This document shows positions 52,066 to 60,414 of a DNA stretch of 64,000 nt, piece by piece. Numbering within the stretch: the first letter of the stretch is position 1; each line of letters opens with the position of its first letter. Below the pieces are notes generated by a model that saw only the letters and a program-made list of their open reading frames with translations, was not told where the DNA came from and searched no databases. The stretch spans positions 1-64,000 of the forward strand of contig DKGG01000019.1 in assembly GCA_002453155.1 (NCBI GenBank). The letters run 5' to 3'. The DNA comes from Bdellovibrionaceae bacterium UBA6776. GTDB lineage: Bacteria > Bdellovibrionota > Bdellovibrionia > Bdellovibrionales > UBA1609. Both the position numbers and the translations under genes were made by a program.

Positions 52066-52213
52066 GTTCTTCGAGACTAGCAAAGATCATTGAAAGTGCC
52101 AGCCTTTCTTGAGCTTGTCTTTAGGCTGGTTCCTTGAACCCTTCCTTTAGATTTTAAACGAGAGCGTCGAAAAGTGTTTGAGAGTCTATGGAACCAAAGG
52201 AGTAAGAGATCCT

Positions 52214-52963
52214 ATGAGAGCTCTACAGTATACGATCAGTTTGATGTTTGTTCTGTCGCAATCTGTGTATGCGGCGGATGCTGTGGATGTGAAGGATCTT
52301 GAAAAAGAACGGGGTCAAGTGGCGTCGCCAGCTCCAAAGCCCGAAGAAAAACCTGACGATGAAGACAATGAAGACACCGAAGCAAAAGGTCCCTGTCTCA
52401 ATTGTGAAACCGAAGTGCGCACCGCAAATCGTGATTTGAAACCCATTCCCATACGCGAGAAGCCCGCGAAAAAAGACGGCGGACTTTCGCTTTCAAGCAT
52501 TCCTTGGATGCCCATTCTTGCCCTTGGAGGGGGAATGCTGGCCGGCTATGCGCTTTACAAAATGTATCAGTCCAACATGCGTTCGCAATACATTCCTCCC
52601 ACGCCATATCAACCGGGATTTCCAACATGTCGCACCTATTTGCCGGGCTATATGCCGGGTGGAAGTCCCTATGCTTCTCAGTATATGGGATACGGCGGAG
52701 GATGTGGAACGCGTCCCTATATTTTACCACCGTGGTTGAATCAACCTCACCAAGTGAGTTTTGTCGGATCGCCGCAATTTGGTCAGCCCTATGGTCTAGG
52801 GTCCCCGCCGCCCATTCTCCCTTACATGGCGCAAACGGAGATGGATTCTTCACGCGTGCCGGCAAGTGCGGTTCGCAGGGAGCGACCTCTCAAGCCTATG
52901 ATTTATTGTCCGACGGTCAATTATTTTGATACGGCCTTTCCTCTCTACGATCTTTGCATTTAA
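52214..52963 (+). CDS. Secreted Pro/Gly/Tyr-rich protein with a membrane segment
   Basis: The product has 249 aa from ATG 52214, with AAGGAG about 11 bases upstream; an earlier in-frame ATG at 52178 would add 12 residues before the signal. The signal peptide is YTISLMFVLSQSVYA. An acidic, Pro-rich linker contains CLNC near residues 61-64. A hydrophobic stretch follows near 96-113 (IPWMPILALGGGMLAGYAL). The rest is rich in Pro, Gly and Tyr with scattered Cys. No family is recognised. The composition suggests an extended surface or envelope protein. A 7-bp inverted repeat (about 52102-52132) lies upstream. Confidence 0.62.
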   Translation: MRALQYTISLMFVLSQSVYAADAVDVKDLEKERGQVASPAPKPEEKPDDEDNEDTEAKGPCLNCETEVRTANRDLKPIPIREKPAKKDGGLSLSSIPWMPILALGGGMLAGYALYKMYQSNMRSQYIPPTPYQPGFPTCRTYLPGYMPGGSPYASQYMGYGGGCGTRPYILPPWLNQPHQVSFVGSPQFGQPYGLGSPPPILPYMAQTEMDSSRVPASAVRRERPLKPMIYCPTVNYFDTAFPLYDLCI

Positions 52964-53032
52964 AAATTCGGATTCAATTTTTTTTGTGATAAAACATTTC
53001 CTCGAGCAATTTGCAGAAAGGATTGTTTATCT

Positions 53033-54430
53033 ATGTCAAATTACGGACGACAACTCAGTGAGGAGTTTTCAAAGTTTCCTGAAATTTCTGGAGATTTGGA
53101 ATTTCGCCTTCATCGAAATCGACAAAAGAACATCCAACTTGTAAATGGCCAGTTGATGTCGAATCAAAAATCGGAAAGCTCGGGCCTCTCCTCGCGGGCC
53201 ATCGATCAGGGGCTCTATGGTTTTGCAGCTCAACCGGAATGGTCCTTTGCAAACGCCGAGAAGGTTTTGAAACAGGCGCAAGAAAATTTGAACATATTAA
53301 AATCCACGGGGCAAGGGACGCCATTTCGTTTACCGCCCTCTTCAGCGGTGGTCCAAGCGACACCTCTTACAAAGAGCAAAGAATTTACAGAGACCGAATT
53401 GATTGAAAAGCTAAAATCATTTGATCAAAAGATTTTGGCTTTAGGACCTGAGATCAAATCTCGCCGAGTGATGGTTCGAGAGCAATCTTTTGAAAAGGAA
53501 GTTTGGACCGGATTGGGGGGGCATGGGCAATTCAACTATGTGCGTGCTCACATTTACTTTGTGCTTACAGCCGAAGGTAAAAATGGTCCGGTGGAAGTGA
53601 TGAAGATTTTTGGAGGTCGGGGATTTGTTGAAGACATTTTTCCCACCGAAGAGAAGATGGAATCAACTCTTCAAGAGGCTTACAAAAATCTGAAAGAAAA
53701 AATGGAAGGGGTTTACAGCAAGCCGGGAAAACACACCGTCATCTTAGATCCAAAAATGGCGGGGATTCTGGCTCATGAAGCCATTGGGCACACCACGGAA
53801 GCCGATTTGGTTAAGGGAGGATCTGTTGCAGGTCGCTACCTGGGAAAAGAAGTGGCTTCACCTCTGGTCAGTTTGGTGGACTTTGCTCACTCCTACGAGG
53901 GGAAAGAGTGCCCGGTTCCGGTGTATTTCGATGATGAGTGCATGGAAGCTTCGGACACGGTGATTATCAAAGACGGAATGCTTTTAAATTTTATGAATTC
54001 TCGGGAGACTGCGGTGGAATTTGATCAGCCGGCCACCGGTCATGCACGTGCCTGGGCCTACAATGATGAGCCTTTGATTCGCATGCGAAACACGGCCATT
54101 CTTCCCGGCGAAAGCACTTTGGAAGAGATGATTGCGTCGGTGGACGAAGGTTATTATTTGATGGATCACTCCAATGGTCAGGCGGACTCCACCAGTGAAT
54201 TTATGTTTGGCGTGACCATGGGCTATGAAATTAAAAATGGAAAATTAGGCAAGGCCTTGTTGGACACGACAATTTCTGGAGTGGCCTTTGACATGTTGAA
54301 AACGGTGTCCATGGTTTCAAAAGATATGTCTTGGGTGGATTCTGGAACTTGCGGAAAGAAGCAGCCCATGTATGTGGGGATGGGTGGACCTGCAATGAAG
54401 TGTCAAGTGACTTTGGGAGGACGATCATGA
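53033..54430 (+). CDS. tldD: Metalloprotease TldD
   Basis: The protein has 465 aa and is the catalytic subunit of the TldD/TldE heterodimer, which degrades unfolded peptides and processes modified peptides such as microcins. The zinc motif HEAIGH lies near residues 248-252 with the third ligand expected in the C-terminal part (SGTCGKKQP...). LPGESTLEEMI and the DSTSEFMFGVT segment are typical. It is cytoplasmic. Its stop overlaps the start of tldE (ATGA), which fits the obligate complex. Confidence 0.95.
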   Translation: MSNYGRQLSEEFSKFPEISGDLEFRLHRNRQKNIQLVNGQLMSNQKSESSGLSSRAIDQGLYGFAAQPEWSFANAEKVLKQAQENLNILKSTGQGTPFRLPPSSAVVQATPLTKSKEFTETELIEKLKSFDQKILALGPEIKSRRVMVREQSFEKEVWTGLGGHGQFNYVRAHIYFVLTAEGKNGPVEVMKIFGGRGFVEDIFPTEEKMESTLQEAYKNLKEKMEGVYSKPGKHTVILDPKMAGILAHEAIGHTTEADLVKGGSVAGRYLGKEVASPLVSLVDFAHSYEGKECPVPVYFDDECMEASDTVIIKDGMLLNFMNSRETAVEFDQPATGHARAWAYNDEPLIRMRNTAILPGESTLEEMIASVDEGYYLMDHSNGQADSTSEFMFGVTMGYEIKNGKLGKALLDTTISGVAFDMLKTVSMVSKDMSWVDSGTCGKKQPMYVGMGGPAMKCQVTLGGRS

Positions 54431-55701
54431 ATTTAAATGATGTTGCAAATGAAGCGTTGTCTTTGGTGAAAAACGAGGGATTTGAAAATGCACAGGTCCG
54501 CGTTTCTAAAAATGAAGTTCAAGAGTTGGAGTTGAATGAGACCAAAGTCAACCTGTGTCGCACCAATGGCGGTTTTTCGGTTTCCATCAAGGTCGTGAAA
54601 GACCACAAACAATTTGAAGTTTCTGGAAACAACTGGACCGACGCCTCTAAAAAGATTTTGATCGAAGATCTTAAAAAAGGTTGGGAAGCCTCCAGTGAGG
54701 ACGAAGCCTATGGCATTCTTGAAAGCAGCGATAAAAAAAGTTTTCAAGACACTTCAAAGCCCATGGAAATGGAGAAGGCCCTTGGAAAAATCATGGAGTT
54801 CTCTCAAACAACATCAGCAAAATATCCCAAAGTTAAAATTCGCAATCTTCCCTTGAAGGGCATTCAAGAGGAAACCTTGTTCAAAAATTCCCACGGCATG
54901 GAGTTGTCTCAAAAGGAATCCTATTGGAGCTACTTCACCATGTTTTCTGGCCAAGACGGGGATAAGGTTTCCTCGTTCAATTATGTGGGATTTCAAACTC
55001 AAAATCTTCCCGAAGACCTTCTGAATTCTCCGGGTCTAGAGCACGTTTTGTGTTTGGCTGAAAGAGAGCCCCATGCGGAGGCTCACACGGAAGAAATCAA
55101 GGGAGATGTGGTTTTGTCCCCTTATTTGGTTCAGGATTTTTTGGGTTTTGTCTTGGGGCAAATGAGCACGGGGGCCTTGGTTCAAGGAACCAGCCTGTTT
55201 AAAGACAAGTTGGGGCAAAGGGTGATGTCAGATAAAATTTCCCTGACCTCCCATCCGATGGCAGAGGAGTTTGCCACCAAAGCGCCTTTCAGTTCCGAAG
55301 GGGTGCTCCTTGAAGAAGGGGACTTGATTCGAAATGGCGAGTTGAAGCGCTTTTTGATCAATTTGTACGGATCCAATAAATTAGATCTTCCGCTTTCCAA
55401 AGTTTTAGCTACCCACTTGAAAATGAATCGCGGGGAGAAAACCTTGGATGAAATGATCCAAGGGATCAACAAGGGACTTTTGGTCATGAGGTTTTCTGGA
55501 GGAAGTCCCTCTGCCAACGGGGATTTTTCAGGAGTGGCAAAGAACTCTTTTTTGATCGAAAACGGAAAGATCTCAAGACCTGTGAAGGAAGTGATGATTG
55601 CGGGGAACATTTTGGATCTTTTTAAAAATGTGGTGGATTTGAGTCGGGAAGCTGTGAACGATGGCAGCAGCGAAACTCCGTGGATCCATACAAAAATCTA
55701 A
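54427..55701 (+). CDS. tldE: Metalloprotease subunit TldE (PmbA)
   Basis: The protein has 424 aa from ATG 54427, which overlaps the tldD stop by four bases; the frame extends upstream into tldD but that part is not coding. TldE is the non-catalytic partner lacking the HExxH zinc motif, and indeed none is seen. Family landmarks include the N-terminal QELELNETKVNLCRTNGG, LTSHPMAEEF and the C-terminal RFSGGSPSANGDFSGVAKNSFLIENG. It ends in a four-base overlap with the converging MotB-like gene. Confidence 0.94.
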   Translation: MNLNDVANEALSLVKNEGFENAQVRVSKNEVQELELNETKVNLCRTNGGFSVSIKVVKDHKQFEVSGNNWTDASKKILIEDLKKGWEASSEDEAYGILESSDKKSFQDTSKPMEMEKALGKIMEFSQTTSAKYPKVKIRNLPLKGIQEETLFKNSHGMELSQKESYWSYFTMFSGQDGDKVSSFNYVGFQTQNLPEDLLNSPGLEHVLCLAEREPHAEAHTEEIKGDVVLSPYLVQDFLGFVLGQMSTGALVQGTSLFKDKLGQRVMSDKISLTSHPMAEEFATKAPFSSEGVLLEEGDLIRNGELKRFLINLYGSNKLDLPLSKVLATHLKMNRGEKTLDEMIQGINKGLLVMRFSGGSPSANGDFSGVAKNSFLIENGKISRPVKEVMIAGNILDLFKNVVDLSREAVNDGSSETPWIHTKI

Positions 55702-57287
55702 TTGAGAGTGACCTGACCTTCTTTAGAAACGTGGAAGGTGACGGTCACACTGCGTTTCTTCGAGATATCCAAGGCTCTGGGTTTGATTTCCACCTGTCCC
55801 TTGGGGCTGTAAATGGTCGCTGAGACTTGAGTGGGAGTGAGGTTTCCATACTGGTTAAAAAAGTAATAGGTGGCTTTGTAGGTTCCAGGAATCACTTGGT
55901 CTGAAAGCCACAGTTCGGCCCCCGGTCCTCGTTTTGTGTCTAAGGCAAAGCGCCCGGCCAATTGGCGTTCTCCCTTTTTTTTGTAGTCGTATTTTACTCC
56001 ATTGGGATCTTCAATGATCAGGTCTACATCGTGGTCCCTGGTGGGCCACTTGATCATGATCGCCAAAAAAGATCGATTCTGCAGGGACTTTGCGTAAAGG
56101 GCTTCCAAGTCTTTCAATTGATTTTGATAAAGGCTGGCTTTGGCCTCAAGACTTTGAGTCGCCGTTTTTGCATTTAAAACCTGTGCTTTTAACTCTTCGT
56201 TTTCTTGATTGAGTTTCAACTTTGCCCCTTCCAAGTTCTTTTGCGCGCTTTGCAAACTTTGAAGATTTTGAGAGGCCAATTCTCGGGTGGCTTGATTTTT
56301 TTCAACCAGTCCATTGAGACTGGAATTCTTTTCTTTCAAACGGGCCACCAGATCTCTTAACGACTGATTTTCGGATTCTAAGGTTTTAGATTTGGAGGAC
56401 AGTGCGGAGATTTCGGAACTGCGATTGGAAGATTTCGCCTTTAGTTGAGACCATTGAGACTGCAAACTTAGAAACTTCGCTTCCAACTGTTTGTTGGCAT
56501 TGACCAGTTGGTCGTTGTCCGCCTTCATCTTTGAATTTGCAAGAGCCAAGGATTGAAGTTTACCTTGCTCGTCGGCCACACTGGAAAGTTTGATTTTAGC
56601 ATTGAGCGCAGATTCCTTGGCACTCATTAAATCTTTTTTGAGCTGATACTGAGTGGCAAGGAGTTTTTTGATCTGTGTTTTGTATTTTTCTGAGGGATCC
56701 ACTTGGACCTGCTGAGGAGGAGGGATTTTGTTGGCCAGTTCTAACTGAAGTTTAAGGTTTTGAATTTCAGCTTTCAGATCAGGATTGGGGTCAATGCGCA
56801 CGATCTTTGTTTTTGCCTTGGGCGCCGGCTCACTTTTTAAACTGTTCAGTTGGGCCGTCAAGTCTTTGTTTTTGCCTTCAATGCGCGCTAGAGACAGTTT
56901 CAGATTGTCTATCACTTCCGTTTGCGCTTGAAGCCCAATCAATGTTTTTTTGAGCTGGTCCACTTCTTTTTGTTTGTCTTCCAGCTCTTCCAATAAAATT
57001 TGATGACTTAAGACTTTTTTTTCGGCCACTTCAGGGATCTGTTTGTTGACTTCTTCATTTTTACCAAACTGCTGAGTGGTGGAGTTTTTAATTTTTTCCA
57101 CATCTTTTTGGTCCATTTTGTTCATGGCAAACAAAAGCACAAACAGTCCAAACAAAAGGGTCATCATGTCCGCGTAGGAGACCAGCCATCTTTCATCCAC
57201 ATGGGGAGGATCTTCAATAAAATCAAGATCCTCAAAGCTTTCTAAGGAAGAGGGAGTTTCCTTCGATTCAAGATCTTTTTCGATCAT
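55698..57287 (-). CDS. MotB-like stator protein with coiled coil and DUF2135/YfaP-like C-terminus
   Basis: The protein has 529 aa. Residues 33-56 (WLVSYADMMTLLFGLFVLLFAMN) match the MotB plug/transmembrane segment, with D40 as the proton-carrying Asp. A long coiled coil follows (about residues 85-400), rich in Leu/Lys/Gln/Ser. The last 130 residues form a beta domain (HDVDLIIEDPNGVKY...GPGAELWLSDQVIPGTYKATYYF) that resembles DUF2135/YfaP. The OmpA-like peptidoglycan-binding domain that normally ends MotB is absent. Proton flow through the MotA-like partner could thus move or load something other than a flagellar rotor (inference). It overlaps motA-like by four bases and is last in the operon. 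Confidence 0.82.
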   Translation of the reverse strand: MIEKDLESKETPSSLESFEDLDFIEDPPHVDERWLVSYADMMTLLFGLFVLLFAMNKMDQKDVEKIKNSTTQQFGKNEEVNKQIPEVAEKKVLSHQILLEELEDKQKEVDQLKKTLIGLQAQTEVIDNLKLSLARIEGKNKDLTAQLNSLKSEPAPKAKTKIVRIDPNPDLKAEIQNLKLQLELANKIPPPQQVQVDPSEKYKTQIKKLLATQYQLKKDLMSAKESALNAKIKLSSVADEQGKLQSLALANSKMKADNDQLVNANKQLEAKFLSLQSQWSQLKAKSSNRSSEISALSSKSKTLESENQSLRDLVARLKEKNSSLNGLVEKNQATRELASQNLQSLQSAQKNLEGAKLKLNQENEELKAQVLNAKTATQSLEAKASLYQNQLKDLEALYAKSLQNRSFLAIMIKWPTRDHDVDLIIEDPNGVKYDYKKKGERQLAGRFALDTKRGPGAELWLSDQVIPGTYKATYYFFNQYGNLTPTQVSATIYSPKGQVEIKPRALDISKKRSVTVTFHVSKEGQVTLN

Positions 57288-58150
57288 GAGCTTCTCTTTT
57301 TGGTTCGAAACGAGGAGATTTGAGTTTTGTCCATTTGCCCTTGTGAGTCGGGATCGAAATTGATTTTGATTCCACTACGTAAGGCCCTGCGCTGAGAGGG
57401 GTGAAGAAAAGTTGAAAGTCTTTCGGCCACAATTTGTGGATCTGTGTCTTTGCGGATCATTAACAGAGACTCCGCGATCATTTGCCGGGTGATCTGATCT
57501 TCTTGAGCCACTTTGGAGGCATAATCTCCAAGGGGTAAAATCAAGAGGTTGGCAATGGCGATCCCCCAGAAGGTGGCGACCAAGGCAATGGCCATGGCAG
57601 AACCGATTTGATCCACGCCGCCATTGCCTAAGTTGCTCATCATGGCAATCATTCCTGTGGTGGCGCCCAAAAGTCCAAAAGCCGGAGGGAATTTTCCCAT
57701 GGCCGCTAAGGCACTGGCATCACTTTGATAGCTGCGCTTGAAATACTCATTTCGCTTTCGAAAGAGCTGGGCCAATTCTTCGTCATCAATGTGACTTTTC
57801 TTTGCCAATTCAAAGGCCTCTTTGGCATAGGGATGAGTCAATTCAAAGGGGAACGAAATGGTGCGGTTTTGGTAGGCTAGGCTTGAAAGACTTAAAAGTT
57901 CGCGGGCGTGAAAGACAGAATCTTTGGTTCGTTTTAAAATCAATCCATAGACAAACAGGGAAGTCAGGTCTTCAATTTTTTTAAACTTCAAAGCAATCAA
58001 AGAGGCTGCCAAGGTTCCACCGCCCACAAGGATTAAGGCATGGGTGTCGAAAAATAGACCCGGCTGGGGGAGTGTTTTAAAGACTCCCAAATAAAGAACC
58101 AAAAAGGCAACGAAAAGCCCTATCCAAGAGGATAGGTTTAAACTTTTCAT
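57284..58150 (-). CDS. MotA/TolQ/ExbB-type proton channel protein
   Basis: The protein has 288 aa with four hydrophobic segments: about 8-25, 37-55, 150-172 and 186-208. P155-P156 in GKFPPAFGLLGATTGMI correspond to the conserved proline region of MotA helix 3. GSAMAIALVATFWGIAIAN forms helix 4. The long cytoplasmic loop between helices 2 and 3 fits MotA better than ExbB. The C-terminal tail after residue 260 is basic and polar. Together with the MotB-like product it should form a proton-conducting stator. It overlaps neighbours by four bases on both sides. Confidence 0.88.
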   Translation of the reverse strand: MKSLNLSSWIGLFVAFLVLYLGVFKTLPQPGLFFDTHALILVGGGTLAASLIALKFKKIEDLTSLFVYGLILKRTKDSVFHARELLSLSSLAYQNRTISFPFELTHPYAKEAFELAKKSHIDDEELAQLFRKRNEYFKRSYQSDASALAAMGKFPPAFGLLGATTGMIAMMSNLGNGGVDQIGSAMAIALVATFWGIAIANLLILPLGDYASKVAQEDQITRQMIAESLLMIRKDTDPQIVAERLSTFLHPSQRRALRSGIKINFDPDSQGQMDKTQISSFRTKKRSS

Positions 58151-58713
58151 GGAACCTCTCCGGTGTATTCCTTAAATTCTTTGCCGTCGAAGTAATAGGG
58201 CAAAACGGCGCCCAAGTAGGTTTCCACTTGGATCAAATCTCTTTTGGATTTGATCTTTTTGTTTTTAAAATGAACGTCCTTTTGTGCAAGCAATGAAAGG
58301 TAAGTGGTGTGTGTGGCCTCTTCTTTATTTCTCTGACCCACTTTAAAAGGATAGATTTTTGAGTGAGACTTTCCGCCCAAAATCAAAACCGCCTTCACCT
58401 CTTTTTTTGATTGAAGAAGAACAAAGGCATCCACTTCGCCGTCTCCATTGAAATCCCCTTTGGCCATTCCGGGAGTGTCGGGAAGTTCAAAAAGATCACG
58501 GGCCTTTTCCGAAAACTCTCCATAAGGGATGGGCTCATAGGCTTTTAAGGAACCTTTTTGCAGTTCCATTTTTAAAGTTTTTGAAAGTTCAACTTCCCCT
58601 TTTTCAGAGATCTTCGGCATGTCTTTGGATTCAAAGGCAAAGCTTGTTCCTGCAAAGCTATAGATTCCAAGAACGAGCGTAAAAATAAATGTGTCAATCA
58701 TGAGCTTACTCAT
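58147..58713 (-). CDS. Secreted protein with calcium-binding-type loop
   Basis: The protein has 188 aa and a signal peptide (IFTLVLGIYSFAGTSFA). Residues 87-95 read DFNGDGEVD, the calcium-binding loop found in FG-GAP/VCBS and EF-hand-like repeats, followed by a beta strand (AFVLL). The rest is Lys/Glu-rich with beta patterning. No full family is recognised. It sits between the wall hydrolase and the MotA-like gene, overlapping each by four bases, so its expression is tied to the stator-like complex. Confidence 0.68.
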   Translation of the reverse strand: MSKLMIDTFIFTLVLGIYSFAGTSFAFESKDMPKISEKGEVELSKTLKMELQKGSLKAYEPIPYGEFSEKARDLFELPDTPGMAKGDFNGDGEVDAFVLLQSKKEVKAVLILGGKSHSKIYPFKVGQRNKEEATHTTYLSLLAQKDVHFKNKKIKSKRDLIQVETYLGAVLPYYFDGKEFKEYTGEVP

Positions 58714-59342
58714 TTTGTCCCCCAGCTTCTTTTCACTTTCCCTCTGCGGTAGCGACGGTGAGGCCCTCGTTCAGACCCACAATGGTCGTAAAAAATATGT
58801 CGGCCGACTTTTTTCACTCTTTGACAGGTGCGTGCCCATGCGGGTGTGACGTAGTCTGCGTGGTAGTGATCCATTCCATTCCCGGGGGAGTTGATGGTTC
58901 GTGCCGTTGCAATGGCGCACTCTTGCATGGACCGGGAGTTGGTGCGAGGAAGAGGTCTTCGAGTTCTCGCTTTAAGGGTCCAGCTGAACTGAGCATGTTG
59001 ATAAATCACGGAACAAATGTCATCGGGCCAACGGGTGTCTCGAACGCGGGTTTGAACCACCTCACCCACCAAGATTTTTCCTTCAAGGGGCTCGTGGGCG
59101 GATTCTCTCATGCAGTTGCACATCATGCAAAGCTTGGGGTCGTTGGAGCGTTCGCAGCTGCGACCCCCATAGGTTCCAACCAAACTGCTGCTTCCACCAA
59201 GACTGGGCGAAAAGGAGGAGGGTTGAAAGGTGCTGCTGCGGTAATTTGATCTTGAGGAACTCGGTGGTGCCGAGCCAAACCCCCAGGCATTTGAAAATGC
59301 GAAAACTTCGAACAGAATCAGAACACTTAAAACAAACCTCAT
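58710..59342 (-). CDS. SleB/CwlJ-type cell-wall hydrolase
   Basis: The product has 210 aa from ATG 59342, chosen because it starts a signal peptide (RFVLSVLILFEVFAFSNA) right after the upstream stop; the frame opens at 59375. A Ser-rich linker leads to the SleB (Hydrolase_2) domain: CNCMRESAHEPLEGK with the catalytic Glu (E80), ILVGEVVQTRV, CSVIYQHAQFSW and, further on, DHYHADYVTPAW. These enzymes are lytic transglycosylases best known from spore germination, though they also occur in non-spore-formers. It is exported to the periplasm. It overlaps the next gene by four bases. Confidence 0.85.
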   Translation of the reverse strand: MRFVLSVLILFEVFAFSNAWGFGSAPPSSSRSNYRSSTFQPSSFSPSLGGSSSLVGTYGGRSCERSNDPKLCMMCNCMRESAHEPLEGKILVGEVVQTRVRDTRWPDDICSVIYQHAQFSWTLKARTRRPLPRTNSRSMQECAIATARTINSPGNGMDHYHADYVTPAWARTCQRVKKVGRHIFYDHCGSERGPHRRYRRGKVKRSWGTK

Positions 59343-59343
59343 A

Positions 59344-60321
59344 TCATCCGGCCTTTCTTTGCGGTTCTTTTTCAATCACTCGCTTCAGGGCGCGGAAGGC
59401 ATCTTTGTTGAAGGGAAGCCCCAGAGTGGATTCGATAAACAGTAGAGCTTCACGAGCGGATTTGGGATTGGGGCAGTTGGGTCCAATCAATGTTAGACTG
59501 ATAAACTGATCGGCAAGGGCAACAATCTTTGCCAACGGATGCATTTTGACGTCACGGATCCGTTGAGGGTAACCTTGGCCAATGGCGTTTTCATGGTGCT
59601 CATAAACGATGGCGATCACATCATCGGGAACCGACCCTAAACCTAAAAGAACTTTGGCGCCCCGGTAAGGGTGAGTTTCATAAAGTTGAGCCTCGTCGTT
59701 GGTCATTTCAATCAATGATTTTTTAATCAAGCCTGATGGAAGAGTTTTCAATCCAATGTCATGAAGAAGTCCGCCGAGGGCCAGCTTTTCCAGGGTGGCT
59801 TTCTTTTGAAATCCAAGTTCTACGCCAATCATGGCAGAGAGCACACTCACTCCCACCGAATGGTTTAAGAGGTGATCATTGGATGAAGCCAGGTTCCCAA
59901 AAAGCACCGCAAACTGACTTTGAGTTTCCACCAGAGTGATCACCGCTTCGGTGACCTGCTGAGCGTTGTGATACATCTCGAGATCCAAGCCAATGTGATC
60001 CATGCGCTTAAACACCGAGCTGGAAGCTTTGGTCAGATAGGTGGCCTTTTTTTCGGGGGCCACATCATTTCGTTGAATCATCATGCCCGCCAGCTGAATG
60101 CTTTGCGCGGAAATGCGAGAGAAATCATCCTTACGAACGTAAAGGTATTCAATGGACTTAGTTTTGTAGTTTTTAATTTGCGACAGATCTAACGTGGTGT
60201 TGGCTTTGGCAACTTGGATGAACTTTCCTTCAGAGAGGCGAATAAAAAGATCCACCGGATTCAATGTGCCTGAAACCAATTCATCAATCGCAATGGGCAT
60301 ATAAACTTCAGCTGTATCCAT
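59344..60321 (-). CDS. HD-GYP domain protein heading the stator/hydrolase operon
   Basis: The protein has 325 aa. An N-terminal region of about 130 residues resembles the small beta domain often preceding HD-GYP (DLFIRLSEGKFIQVAK...IEYLYVRKDD). The HD-GYP part has NHSVGVSVL, the HD pair in LLHDIGLK, THPYRGA, YEHHE and GQGYP. The stretch after HHE reads NAIGQGYPQRI instead of the usual xLDGxGYPxGL, so activity may be altered. It probably binds or degrades c-di-GMP. ATG 60321 has no ribosome site and the predicted promoter is at its door; M8 (60300) is an alternative start. Confidence 0.85.
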   Translation of the reverse strand: MDTAEVYMPIAIDELVSGTLNPVDLFIRLSEGKFIQVAKANTTLDLSQIKNYKTKSIEYLYVRKDDFSRISAQSIQLAGMMIQRNDVAPEKKATYLTKASSSVFKRMDHIGLDLEMYHNAQQVTEAVITLVETQSQFAVLFGNLASSNDHLLNHSVGVSVLSAMIGVELGFQKKATLEKLALGGLLHDIGLKTLPSGLIKKSLIEMTNDEAQLYETHPYRGAKVLLGLGSVPDDVIAIVYEHHENAIGQGYPQRIRDVKMHPLAKIVALADQFISLTLIGPNCPNPKSAREALLFIESTLGLPFNKDAFRALKRVIEKEPQRKAG

Positions 60322-60328
60322 GTGAAAT

Positions 60329-60356
60329 TTATCGGCAGGGCATCAGGAGGCATTTA
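60329..60356 (-). promoter_or_regulatory. Candidate sigma-28 (FliA-type) promoter of the HD-GYP/SleB/Mot operon
   Basis: On the minus strand GCCGATAA (60336-60329) is the perfect FliA -10. TAAA (60356-60353) stands 16 bases upstream of it, one base more than the usual 15. The predicted start of transcription falls at or next to the ATG at 60321, suggesting a leaderless message or initiation at the later M8. Confidence 0.5.
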
Positions 60357-60414
60357 AAAAATCTTTGTGGTTCCAGACCTTGGATTGGGCGATTCTTTCA
60401 AGTAAGGTGCTGTT

